Source: Phyllobacterium zundukense
GTDB taxonomy: Bacteria; Pseudomonadota; Alphaproteobacteria; Rhizobiales; Rhizobiaceae
Assembly: GCF_025452195.1 (NCBI RefSeq)
Contig: NZ_CP104973.1
Location: 2,463,001 to 2,527,000 of the forward strand
Direction: 5' to 3'
DNA: 64,000 bases
In this document: positions 44,751 to 51,962 of the stretch, piece by piece
Layout: every line of letters starts with the position of its first letter
How positions within the stretch are numbered: position 1 is the stretch's first letter
Notes under the pieces: generated by a model
The model's database searches: none
What the model was told of the DNA's origin: nothing
Seen by the model: only the letters and a program-made list of their open reading frames with translations
Program-made: the position numbers and the translations under genes

Positions 44751-45377
44751 CTAGTCGGGAGCCGCAGCCGAGGTCAAGGCGGGAACGAGATCACCATAAC
44801 CCGTCAGTCGCCGCTCGTAAGTAAGGCCAAGAAAAGCTGCCGCTCGCTCGGCCTTTGCGCTCAACTTGGGATCGTCAGTCTGCGCCATATAGATCATCTT
44901 GGTGTAGTTGCCAAAATACATGTCGCGCAATTCCGGGTGCCGGTCGAGTCCCAACGGCTTGACCATGAACGCTTCGAAATGGCGGGCGAGGAAATCCGTC
45001 ATGAAAAACGACGTCATGTCGTCGTCCCACTGTGAGGAGAAGGCTTCATTGCCGACATAGAACGAAAAGCAATGCGGGCCGGCGATACGTTCGACGCCAT
45101 GTTTCTCACAGACGCGATCAAGCATGCCACCTGTACCGCAGTCTGCATAGCCGACAAATATGCGTGTGATGCCTTCTGCTTTGGCTTTGACGATTGCGCG
45201 ATCGACGGATGGCGCAATCTTGTCCGGATAGTGATGATAAATCGCGGGGAGGCACTTGAGGTCAATATGATCGAGACCAAATTGTTCACGTATCGCGAGG
45301 ATTTCGCGCGCGATCATCCCACAAGCAATGACCCGCACGATCTCTGGTGATCTCGTTGACTTTTGGCTTGCATTCAT
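44751..45377 (-). CDS. DUF1638 domain protein
   Basis: A 208-residue soluble protein of the DUF1638 family (IACGMIAREILAI, GITRIFVGYADCGTGGMLDRVC, IAGPHCFSFYVGN). Conserved Cys and His residues in YADCGTGG and GPHCF could bind metal. DUF1638 genes often sit beside MttB-type methyltransferase and corrinoid genes, as here, where the corrinoid gene follows 300 bp away on the same strand with a lipoprotein gene between. An accessory role in corrinoid methyl transfer is inferred; the biochemical function is unknown. Confidence 0.8.
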   Translation of the reverse strand: MNASQKSTRSPEIVRVIACGMIAREILAIREQFGLDHIDLKCLPAIYHHYPDKIAPSVDRAIVKAKAEGITRIFVGYADCGTGGMLDRVCEKHGVERIAGPHCFSFYVGNEAFSSQWDDDMTSFFMTDFLARHFEAFMVKPLGLDRHPELRDMYFGNYTKMIYMAQTDDPKLSAKAERAAAFLGLTYERRLTGYGDLVPALTSAAAPD

Positions 45378-45447
45378 GGAACTGATCTTGCTCTATCGCG
45401 TTGTTCCAGCGTTGAATTTAATTTTAGCACAACGGGAGATACCGTCC

Positions 45448-45603
45448 ATGAAACTATCACACATCGCTCCAATTGCCATTGTATTTGCAGTTGTTGCAGT
45501 TAGCGGCTGTGCGAATACTATTCGCGGCATGGGCCAAGATACGGCCAATACGGTCAATGCAACCCAGAGCGCTGGTCATCGCGTGGCAAAGTCAGCCAAT
45601 TAA
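45448..45603 (+). CDS. Entericidin A/B-like small lipoprotein
   Basis: A 51-residue lipoprotein. The signal segment MKLSHIAPIAIVFAVVAVSGC ends in a lipobox (VSGC), followed by ANTIRGMGQDTANTVNATQ, the entericidin-type signature. CGGGAG is 10 bases upstream of ATG 45448. It diverges from the DUF1638 gene and ends just before a bidirectional terminator. In E. coli entericidins are envelope lipoproteins linked to stress-induced lysis; rhizobial genomes carry several of unknown role. Confidence 0.85.
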   Translation: MKLSHIAPIAIVFAVVAVSGCANTIRGMGQDTANTVNATQSAGHRVAKSAN

Positions 45604-45654
45604 TTAACGCTTAGGGCCGTCCGGGCCTCAGCCGTTTATTGATTTATTGCTAAC

Positions 45655-45684
45655 AAAACGGTCGCACGTTCGTGCGGCCGTTTT
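45655..45684. terminator. Bidirectional intrinsic terminator
   Basis: AAAACGG-t-CGCACG / CGTGCG-g-CCGTTTT forms a 13-bp stem with one mismatch and a 2-base loop. Runs of A and T on the two ends serve both the lipoprotein gene (plus) and the corrinoid protein gene (minus). Confidence 0.85.
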
Positions 45685-45692
45685 GCATGCCA

Positions 45693-46391
45693 TCAGGCTC
45701 CCGAAAGCTGATTGTGCTTGCGTTTCATGTAGGCCTTGGCCGTCTCAACGGCAACCGCAGCATCGCGGCAATAAGCGTCGGCGCCGACTGCCTTGCCGAA
45801 CTCTTCATTCAGAGGTGCGCCGCCTACCAGAACAACATAATCGTCACGGATGCCCTTTTCCTTCATCGTGTCGATCACGACTTTCATGTAGGGCATGGTG
45901 GTTGTCAGCAATGCGGACATGCCGAGAATATCGGGCTTGTGTTCTTCGATCGCCGCCAGATACTTTTCGACCGGATTGTTGATACCAAGGTCGATGACAT
46001 CGAAGCCGGCACCTTCCATCATCATACCGACCAGATTTTTGCCGATGTCATGAATATCACCCTTGACGGTACCGATGACGAGCTTGCCCTGCTTCGGAGC
46101 CCCGGTCGCAGCAAGGAGAGGGCGCAGGATAAACATGCCCGCCTTCATCGCGTTGGCTGAGAGCAGCACTTCAGGTACGAAGAGAATGCCGTCCCGGAAG
46201 TCTTCGCCAACGATGCGCATGCCCTCGACCAGAGCTTCGGTCAGAACCTTGTAGGGCACCCAACCGCGTTCAAGCAGAATGTTGGTGCCTTCCTCGATTT
46301 CTTCCTTCAGGCCGTCATAAAGATCGTCATGCATTTGCTCGACGAGTTCATCGTCAGAAAGCTCCGAAAGAATGATTTCATCATCGGCCAT
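45693..46391 (-). CDS. Corrinoid (cobalamin-binding) methyl-carrier protein
   Basis: A 232-residue MtbC/MttC-type corrinoid protein. Residues ~15-95 form the helical cap (VPYKVLTEALVEGMRIVGEDF; FVPEVLLSANAMKAGM). Residues ~100-230 form the Rossmann B12 domain with the cobalt-ligand motif GDIHDIGKNLV (DxHxxG), followed by VIDLGINNPVEKY and VLVGGAPLNEEF. It accepts methyl groups from MttB-type enzymes. The N-terminus is very acidic (ADDEIILSELSDDELVEQ, then EEIEEG). ATG 46391 has GAGGAAG upstream. mttB-like gene 46752 is divergent. Confidence 0.93.
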   Translation of the reverse strand: MADDEIILSELSDDELVEQMHDDLYDGLKEEIEEGTNILLERGWVPYKVLTEALVEGMRIVGEDFRDGILFVPEVLLSANAMKAGMFILRPLLAATGAPKQGKLVIGTVKGDIHDIGKNLVGMMMEGAGFDVIDLGINNPVEKYLAAIEEHKPDILGMSALLTTTMPYMKVVIDTMKEKGIRDDYVVLVGGAPLNEEFGKAVGADAYCRDAAVAVETAKAYMKRKHNQLSGA

Positions 46392-46570
46392 TTTTATGCT
46401 TCCTCTCAAGCGTTATGCAATGTCACTAACATAACTGGTGTTTCTTTAACATATCGGGCAAGTTGCTGAAAACGCATCGCTTAAATGCGACCTAGTAAAT
46501 GACGAAAACGACCGGCTAGTGGTCCGATTCTAACATTCGCCAGCAATCTCAAAGTCCTAGCGGAACTTTT

Positions 46571-46626
46571 GGATTTGACTTTCGCTTCAGAAGCTGATGG
46601 CTCCAAGGCGTGCGAATGTCAAATCC
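46571..46626. promoter_or_regulatory. Inverted repeat in the divergent corrinoid-protein/mttB-like promoter
   Basis: Arms GGATTTGACTTTCGC (46571-46585) and GCGAATGTCAAATCC (46612-46626) pair over 15 bases with one mismatch. A third GATTTGAC occurs at 46696-46703. Position between the corrinoid and mttB genes suggests a shared operator or an RNA hairpin in the mttB leader. The rest of the 360-bp intergenic region (46392-46751) shows also a TGTCGCG at 46686-46693 but no riboswitch I can recognise. Confidence 0.5.
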
Positions 46627-46751
46627 GCTTCACTAGTTGTCTCCGATGCGCCACCCGGTGCCGCACACGGAAACGCTCTTGCCGGTGTCGCGTTTAGATT
46701 TGACCTGCTCAAGAAGAAGTCTGCGCTTGTGAAGCGCTGAGGAGATAGAAA

Positions 46752-48338
46752 ATGGTTGAGGAAACGTCAGTTGATGCACCTGCAGAAGCGGAAACAGGCA
46801 GTGGACGTCGTGGCCGCGGCGCTGGCGCGGGTGCAGCTGCACGTCGTGCTGCGCGTTCGGGTGGTGGTCCTGGTAAATCGCTAACCTATATTACGCGCAA
46901 GATACGCACCTTCGAAGTATTGGACGAAGAAGGTTTGGCGATAATTGAGGCGAACGCCGATACGGTGCTGGAGGAGATCGGCATCGAGTTCCGCGATGAT
47001 GCGGAAGCGCTCGCACTGTGGAAAGAAGCCGGTGCGGACGTCAAGGGCGAGCGGGTGCATTTCCCCAAGGGGCTGCCGCGTTCTCTTCTAAAGACTGCTC
47101 CGCCGATCTACACGCAGCACGCGCGCAACCCGGAGCGCTCCGTCCAGATTGGCGGCGATGCTACCGTTTTTGCCCCGGTCTACGGCCCGCCTTTCGTTCG
47201 CGATCTCGAGGGCGTTCGCCGCTACGCGACGATCGAGGACTTCAATAATTTCGTCAAGCTGGCTTATATGGCGCCGTCTATTCATCATTCCGGCGGTACG
47301 GTATGCGAACCGGTCGATGTGCCCGTCAACAAACGCCATCTTGATATGGTCTACGCCCACATCAAATATTCCGACAAACCTTTCATGGGATCCGTCACCG
47401 CGCCTGAACGTGCCGAAGATACGATCTCCATGTGCAAGCTGGTGTTCGGTGAGGACTATCTCGACCAGAACACTGTTTTGACGAGCCTGATCAATGCGAA
47501 TTCTCCCATGGTATTCGACGAAACGATGTTGGGCGCATTGAAGGTCTATGCGCGCAACAATCAGGCTTGCATCGTCACGCCGTTCATTCTTGCCGGCGCC
47601 ATGAGCCCGGTAACAGTGGCAGGTACGCTCACACAGGTCCTGGCAGAGGTTCTTGCGGGTGCGTCTTTCACCCAACTGATCCGGCCAGGCGCTCCCGTAA
47701 TTTTCGGGACCTTTGCATCGTCGATCTCCATGCAATCAGGTGCGCCGACCTTTGGCACGCCCGAACCCTCACTGGTTTCTTATGGTGCAGCGCAGCTGGC
47801 ACGCCGCTGCGGATTGCCGTTCCGCACGGGCGGTTCTCTCTGTGCTTCCAAGGTTTCCGATGCTCAGGCAGCTTATGAGAGCGCGAATACATTGAATTCG
47901 ACGCTTCTTGCCGGAACGAATTTCGTGCTGCATGGGGCGGGCTGGCTCGAAGGCGGCCTGGTATCTTCCTATGAAAAATTCATGATGGATATCGACCAGC
48001 TTGGCATGGCCCAGAAGATTGCCCAAGGGGTCGATTTATCCGAGAATGGCCAGGCAATGGATGCTATCCGGCAAGTTGGTCCCGGCAGCCACTATCTTGG
48101 TTGCGACCACACGCAGGCGAACTTCCAAACAGCATTCTATCGCTCGAACATTGCAGATAACAATTCGTATGAGCAATGGCTGGCGGAAGGCGAAAAACGT
48201 GCGGATCAGCGCGCCAATGAACTTGCTCGCCGTTGGCTGGAAACATACGAGGCGCCTTATCTCGACCCGGCCATCGACGATTCGCTCAAGGAGTTCATCG
48301 CCAAGAAAAAGGCGTCCATGCCCGACGCATTCACGTGA
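46752..48338 (+). CDS. MttB-superfamily corrinoid methyltransferase (non-pyrrolysine), copy 1
   Basis: A 528-residue MttB-family methyltransferase that moves a methyl group from a quaternary or tertiary amine to a corrinoid protein. Motifs are AYMAPSIHHSGGTVCEPVD, NANSPMVFDETML, VTPFILAGAMSPVTVAGTL, SGAPTFGTPEPSL and GAGWLEGGLVSSYEKF. No in-frame amber codon interrupts it, so it is not the pyrrolysine TMA enzyme; MtgB (glycine betaine), MtpB (proline betaine) and MtcB (carnitine) are the characterised non-Pyl types. Residues ~15-45 are an Arg/Gly/Ala tail (GRRGRGAGAGAAARRAARSG). ATG 46752 has GAGGAGA upstream. Confidence 0.9.
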   Translation: MVEETSVDAPAEAETGSGRRGRGAGAGAAARRAARSGGGPGKSLTYITRKIRTFEVLDEEGLAIIEANADTVLEEIGIEFRDDAEALALWKEAGADVKGERVHFPKGLPRSLLKTAPPIYTQHARNPERSVQIGGDATVFAPVYGPPFVRDLEGVRRYATIEDFNNFVKLAYMAPSIHHSGGTVCEPVDVPVNKRHLDMVYAHIKYSDKPFMGSVTAPERAEDTISMCKLVFGEDYLDQNTVLTSLINANSPMVFDETMLGALKVYARNNQACIVTPFILAGAMSPVTVAGTLTQVLAEVLAGASFTQLIRPGAPVIFGTFASSISMQSGAPTFGTPEPSLVSYGAAQLARRCGLPFRTGGSLCASKVSDAQAAYESANTLNSTLLAGTNFVLHGAGWLEGGLVSSYEKFMMDIDQLGMAQKIAQGVDLSENGQAMDAIRQVGPGSHYLGCDHTQANFQTAFYRSNIADNNSYEQWLAEGEKRADQRANELARRWLETYEAPYLDPAIDDSLKEFIAKKKASMPDAFT

Positions 48339-48417
48339 AAGAAGCCCGAAGACGGCCGGGCTAAAGTGGCCGATCTGATCCACCACGAAGTCTGGGCCTC
48401 TGCTGTAAAGGGTTCAG

Positions 48418-49110
48418 ATGCGGGGTGACTTTGCAGCATCGATACCGGATCAAATCGCCGCCGCGCTGGAGCCATATGGTTTGGTCCCGCGCGGCGGTTT
48501 TGTTTTCGACGAAGAGAACGCCCTTTCGCCCTTGATTCAAGGGACGCATTTTCGAAGCGTTGTCTTGGTTGGGTACTTCGGATCGGCCATTTGGCCGCAT
48601 TTCACGCGGTGGTGGCAAGACCATCGGGATTCCCAGGATCCGCTCGATCAATGGTCCAAGGATGTTCTTACTGCCGTTGCAACGAGATTCGGTGCAATAG
48701 CCGTGTTTCCCTCTGATCGGCCCTATCTGCCGTTTCAGCAATGGGGGATGCGCGCTGAGGGACTGCGCCCTTCTCCACTCGGAATACTAATCCATCCACA
48801 ATACGGGCTTTGGCAGGCCTTTCGCGGGGCGCTGCTATTCGATCGCGCGATCGATTTTGCTAGCGGTGGTCCGCAACGTCATCCCTGTGACGATTGCCAG
48901 GACAAGCCGTGCCTTTCGGCCTGTCCAGTGAATGCCTTTTCCGATGGTGGATATGATGTCGTCCGTTGTCGTTCCCATCTTGCTTCCGGAGAGGGGAATG
49001 AGTGCCTGAGCGGCGGTTGTTTGGCGCGCCGTGCCTGTCCTGCGGGACACGAGTATGCTTACAGCGCACCGCAGATGCGTTTCCATATGAAGGCCTTTGC
49101 GAGGGGCTGA
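48418..49110 (+). CDS. 4Fe-4S ferredoxin-like protein (QueG-related fold)
   Basis: A 230-residue cytosolic protein. The C-terminal third has two cysteine clusters: CDDCQDKPCLSACPVNAF (ferredoxin-type CxxCxxxCxxxCP) and CRSHLASGEGNECLSGGCLARRACP. The N-terminal part resembles the vitamin B12-dependent epoxyqueuosine reductase family but is short. It lies 80 bp after the mttB-like gene on the same strand. Electron delivery to the corrinoid activator is a reasonable inference, but the partner is not known. Confidence 0.7.
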   Translation: MRGDFAASIPDQIAAALEPYGLVPRGGFVFDEENALSPLIQGTHFRSVVLVGYFGSAIWPHFTRWWQDHRDSQDPLDQWSKDVLTAVATRFGAIAVFPSDRPYLPFQQWGMRAEGLRPSPLGILIHPQYGLWQAFRGALLFDRAIDFASGGPQRHPCDDCQDKPCLSACPVNAFSDGGYDVVRCRSHLASGEGNECLSGGCLARRACPAGHEYAYSAPQMRFHMKAFARG

Positions 49111-49171
49111 CGTACATCTCCAATAAAGAAATATAAAAGCAAAATCATGCGTTTAGGCGGGACTCTCGTTA

Positions 49172-49208
49172 AAAGATATATCTTTGACTTGATTAAAGAT
49201 ATATCTTT
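49172..49208. promoter_or_regulatory. Two identical palindromic operators upstream of the PadR gene
   Basis: AAAGATATATCTTT, a perfect 14-bp palindrome, occurs at 49172-49185 and again at 49195-49208, with centres 23 bp apart. A partial copy GAAAGATATAAC lies at 49224-49235. The sites fall 40-80 bp before the PadR ATG, as expected for autorepression. Confidence 0.75.
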
Positions 49209-49248
49209 GTAGATATAACTCATGAAAGATATAACTAGGAGATATTCC

Positions 49249-49854
49249 ATGTACGGTCATTGCAAAAATCATCACAACCATGGCGGCGATCACTGGTCGC
49301 GCGTTGAATCAATGTCAGGTTCGCAAGAGGGCGGCGGCCGCTTTAGCGGACGCGGTCGCGGAGGTCCATTTGGGCGGCACCGAGGCGGTCCATTTGGCGG
49401 GCGTGGCCCACGCATGTTTGATCCAGGCGCATTGCGTCTTGTCGTCCTCGGTTTGATCGCGGAAGAGCCGCGTCACGGCTACGACGTCATCAAGGCTCTT
49501 GAAGCGAGATTCCAGGGGGCCTACAGCCCGAGTGCCGGTGCGATTTACCCGATGTTGCAGATGATGGAGGAAACCGATCTTGTCACCTCCACGACCACCG
49601 GCAACAAGCGGCTCTATACGATTACGGATCAGGGGCTTGCCTATCTCGACGAGAACCGGGCGGAGCTAGACAAGATCAACGGCCAACTCGACAGCGCTTC
49701 AGGCGAGATACACAATGCTGCTCTGGGCGAGGAGATGCATGCATTGAGCTTCGCGCTTCGCTCGAAACTCCGCAGTGGTTCGCTCACGGCTGAGAAGGCC
49801 GAGGAGCTGCGCAATATCCTGAAGAGGGTTCGCCGCGAGATCGAGGACCTCTGA
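49249..49854 (+). CDS. PadR family regulator with His- and Arg/Gly-rich N-terminus
   Basis: A 201-residue regulator. Residues ~62-135 are a PadR winged helix (LRLVVLGLIAEEPRHGYDVI; SPSAGAIYPMLQMMEE; GNKRLYTITDQGLAYL). Residues 1-60 are low complexity: a metal-binding-like start (MYGHCKNHHNHGGDHW) and RG repeats (GRGRGGPFGRHRGGPFGGRG). AGGAG precedes ATG 49249; the earlier ATG 49222 lies inside the operator region. The His/Cys start suggests metal or haem sensing, but this is inference. Confidence 0.85.
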   Translation: MYGHCKNHHNHGGDHWSRVESMSGSQEGGGRFSGRGRGGPFGRHRGGPFGGRGPRMFDPGALRLVVLGLIAEEPRHGYDVIKALEARFQGAYSPSAGAIYPMLQMMEETDLVTSTTTGNKRLYTITDQGLAYLDENRAELDKINGQLDSASGEIHNAALGEEMHALSFALRSKLRSGSLTAEKAEELRNILKRVRREIEDL

Positions 49855-49872
49855 GGTCTAAAAGACTGTGCC

Positions 49873-49899
49873 AAAAACCAGCGGGTGAAACCGCTGGTT
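49873..49899 (-). terminator. Intrinsic terminator of bmt
   Basis: A 9-bp perfect stem (AACCAGCGG / CCGCTGGTT) with a 6-base loop, ending in TTTTT on the minus strand, between the convergent padR and bmt genes. Confidence 0.8.
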
Positions 49900-49914
49900 C
49901 TACGTCCGAATTAT

Positions 49915-50928
49915 TTATGCACGCCGTCCGCGGCGTTCCCGCTTCGGCATGTCGTCAGCGTGAGCTGCGAGCTTGTTGCGCATTGGTCCGATGGTCTCGA
50001 CGATTGTCTCGACAGAAGGGCGCGCGCCATGCGTGTGACTGTCGAGTGCTTTGCGCATTGCCGCCAGATGCTCGAATGATGTGCCACAGCAGCCGCCAAT
50101 AATCTTTGCGCCGCCATTGATTGCTAGATGGGCGTAGTCGGCCATCAGCTCTGGAGTGCCGGAATAGAAGATTTCGGCGCCACGAAATTCCGGTATGCCG
50201 CAGTTGCCTTTGATAACGATCGTTGCAGAAGGATCGGCTTCGCTCATGTCGAGGAGAGACGCCAAAATATCCGACGCACCGACGCCGCAATTGGCGCCAA
50301 CCGCGACTGGACGTTGCGCGAGTCCGTCGACTACAGCGTGGATGTCCTTCGGCGGCAGGCCCATCATGGTTTTGCCCGCCGTATCGAATGATCCCGTATA
50401 CACGTAGGGGAGACCGACTTTGACCGCTGCCTCTGCAGCCGCGCGTATTTCGCCCGGAGCTGACATCGTCTCGATCCAGGCTACGTCCACGCCGCCAGCC
50501 TTCAAGCCTTCCAGCTGTTCGGTGAAAGCCGCGACCGCATCTTCTTCGGTCAAGGCGCCGAGCGGTACTAGCAGTTCGCCTGTCGGGCCGACGGAACCTG
50601 CAACAATGACCTTGCGGTCTGCCTTGTCAGCGACGCTGCGTGCAAGCTCGGCGGCTTTCTTGTTGAGTTCGAATACACGATCCTGCGCATGATGGAGTTT
50701 CAGACGATGGCGTGTGCCACCGAAGGAATTGGTCAGGATGATGTCAGCTCCGGCATCGACAAACCCTTGATGTAACGCAATGATCTTCTCGGGTTGCACT
50801 TCATTCCAGAGTTCCGGAGCTTCGCCAGCTTCGAGCCCGGTTGCAAAAAGGTTTGTGCCTGTTGCACCATCGGCCAGTAAAACGCCCTTCTCGGCGATGA
50901 GATCAGCAAGTGGGTTTGCAATGGTCAT
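49915..50928 (-). CDS. bmt: Betaine-homocysteine S-methyltransferase-like enzyme
   Basis: A 337-residue zinc-dependent homocysteine methyltransferase. LLADGATGTNLFATGLE, LTNSFGGTRHRL, VGANCGVG (first Cys) and IIGGCCGTSFEHL (Cys pair) provide the zinc and homocysteine site. The single-domain Hcy-binding form lacks folate and B12 domains, so a methyl donor such as glycine betaine or S-methylmethionine is expected; the neighbourhood favours betaine. The C-terminus is basic (PKRERRGRRA). A SahR-like palindrome and a TGTCGCAA core lie just upstream. Confidence 0.88.
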   Translation of the reverse strand: MTIANPLADLIAEKGVLLADGATGTNLFATGLEAGEAPELWNEVQPEKIIALHQGFVDAGADIILTNSFGGTRHRLKLHHAQDRVFELNKKAAELARSVADKADRKVIVAGSVGPTGELLVPLGALTEEDAVAAFTEQLEGLKAGGVDVAWIETMSAPGEIRAAAEAAVKVGLPYVYTGSFDTAGKTMMGLPPKDIHAVVDGLAQRPVAVGANCGVGASDILASLLDMSEADPSATIVIKGNCGIPEFRGAEIFYSGTPELMADYAHLAINGGAKIIGGCCGTSFEHLAAMRKALDSHTHGARPSVETIVETIGPMRNKLAAHADDMPKRERRGRRA

Positions 50929-50969
50929 GGCGCATGTTCCCTTTGGATAAGCTAGATAACCATATAAGG

Positions 50970-50989
50970 AAGTCTTTATATGTGGTCAA
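50970..50989. promoter_or_regulatory. SahR-like palindrome upstream of bmt
   Basis: ATATAAGGAAGTCTTTATAT forms an imperfect 20-bp palindrome about 40 bp upstream of the bmt ATG. It resembles the TATAAAGA-TCTTTATA type of site I recall for the ArsR-family SAH sensor SahR in Alphaproteobacteria. TGTCGCAA on the minus strand lies next to it at 50997-51004. Confidence 0.5.
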
Positions 50990-51019
50990 TAATCATTTGC
51001 GACAAGGCCTGCCGCATGG

Positions 51020-51856
51020 TCAACTGACCTTCAGCGATGAAATGTATCCAGCCACTTCGTGAGCATTGACTTTGGCAACGCGGATAAGTCCGTCGAAATG
51101 CCGTTGCATGGTCAGGACGGCCTCTGTTGTGTACAGGACGAGATACATTTCCCCGACAAATATAGCGGCGCGGTAGGGGCCAAAGACGGTATAGGGGACA
51201 GAGAAACGCTCGCGTCCGTCGAAGAGATAGAGCCGAAATGACGGATAAAGCTCATCGATCAATTCGGCCATGTGATTGAGCTGTTCGAGACGGACCTTGC
51301 GCGAGAGATCACTCCAGATGCTGCAACCTGAAGCGAAGTCTCTTAGCGTCTGGAAGGGCATACAGACTTCCATGTCGGTGCCCGGCTGGCGATTATAGTC
51401 AAGCCGGAATGCAGTCTCGCTCAACTGGGCTGCGGGGTCGCGGTGGACCATGGAGGTCTCGTAAGCAACGACAGCTTGTGTCCGTAACAAGTCCGGGATG
51501 CGCGCGGGGACGTAACGAATTTTGCTGCCAGTTGCCTCTGCATGCCATTTAACGAGGAGCGTGCGTTCGAAGTTATCCGAACCTTCTTCGATTTCCATAC
51601 TTGGGCGAAGTTCGCCTGTAATGCCCTCATCCTGGCTCAATCCCAAAAGCCAATCGAGCGACACGGCGTGGCGCTCGGCAATGTTGAGCAACGTCTCAAC
51701 GCGCGGCAGCCTGGTAGACACGCCCGACAGCAGTTGTGACAAGGCTGAACGGTCAATACCAACCGATGCAGCAAAGGCTGATTGGTTTTCGCCACTTCGG
51801 ACAAGGAGACTTTTGATGCGCTCCTGGAACAGACGAGAAAGGTCGCGTTTATCCAT
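51020..51856 (-). CDS. XRE-family transcriptional regulator with large C-terminal domain
   Basis: A 278-residue regulator. Residues ~10-75 are an XRE helix-turn-helix (NQSAFAASVGIDRSALSQLLSG; RVETLLNIAERHAVSLDWLLG). The C-terminal 200 residues form an uncharacterised effector-like domain (ARIPDLLRTQAVVAYET; SVPYTVFGPYRAAIFVGEMYLVL). The bmt gene lies 90 bp downstream on the same strand and a desaturase-like gene diverges from it. ATG 51856 (MDKRDLSRLFQ) is chosen. Confidence 0.83.
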   Translation of the reverse strand: MDKRDLSRLFQERIKSLLVRSGENQSAFAASVGIDRSALSQLLSGVSTRLPRVETLLNIAERHAVSLDWLLGLSQDEGITGELRPSMEIEEGSDNFERTLLVKWHAEATGSKIRYVPARIPDLLRTQAVVAYETSMVHRDPAAQLSETAFRLDYNRQPGTDMEVCMPFQTLRDFASGCSIWSDLSRKVRLEQLNHMAELIDELYPSFRLYLFDGRERFSVPYTVFGPYRAAIFVGEMYLVLYTTEAVLTMQRHFDGLIRVAKVNAHEVAGYISSLKVS

Positions 51857-51962
51857 GTTCGCACCACATTGTTTATAATGCACAACAAATGCGCTATTTG
51901 GTGCGCAGAATCAACACTTACTCACAAAAATCGCGTTGCTGACAGCTCCTGACAATGAGACC

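Noticed and set aside
46392..46751. Cobalamin riboswitch before the mttB-like or corrinoid gene
   Set aside because: I looked for the B12-box-type core and did not find it; only the inverted repeat is present.
46752..48338. Pyrrolysine-containing trimethylamine methyltransferase
   Set aside because: The reading frame has no in-frame amber codon, and no pylBCD, pylS or pylT is visible; the same holds for 56399-57979.
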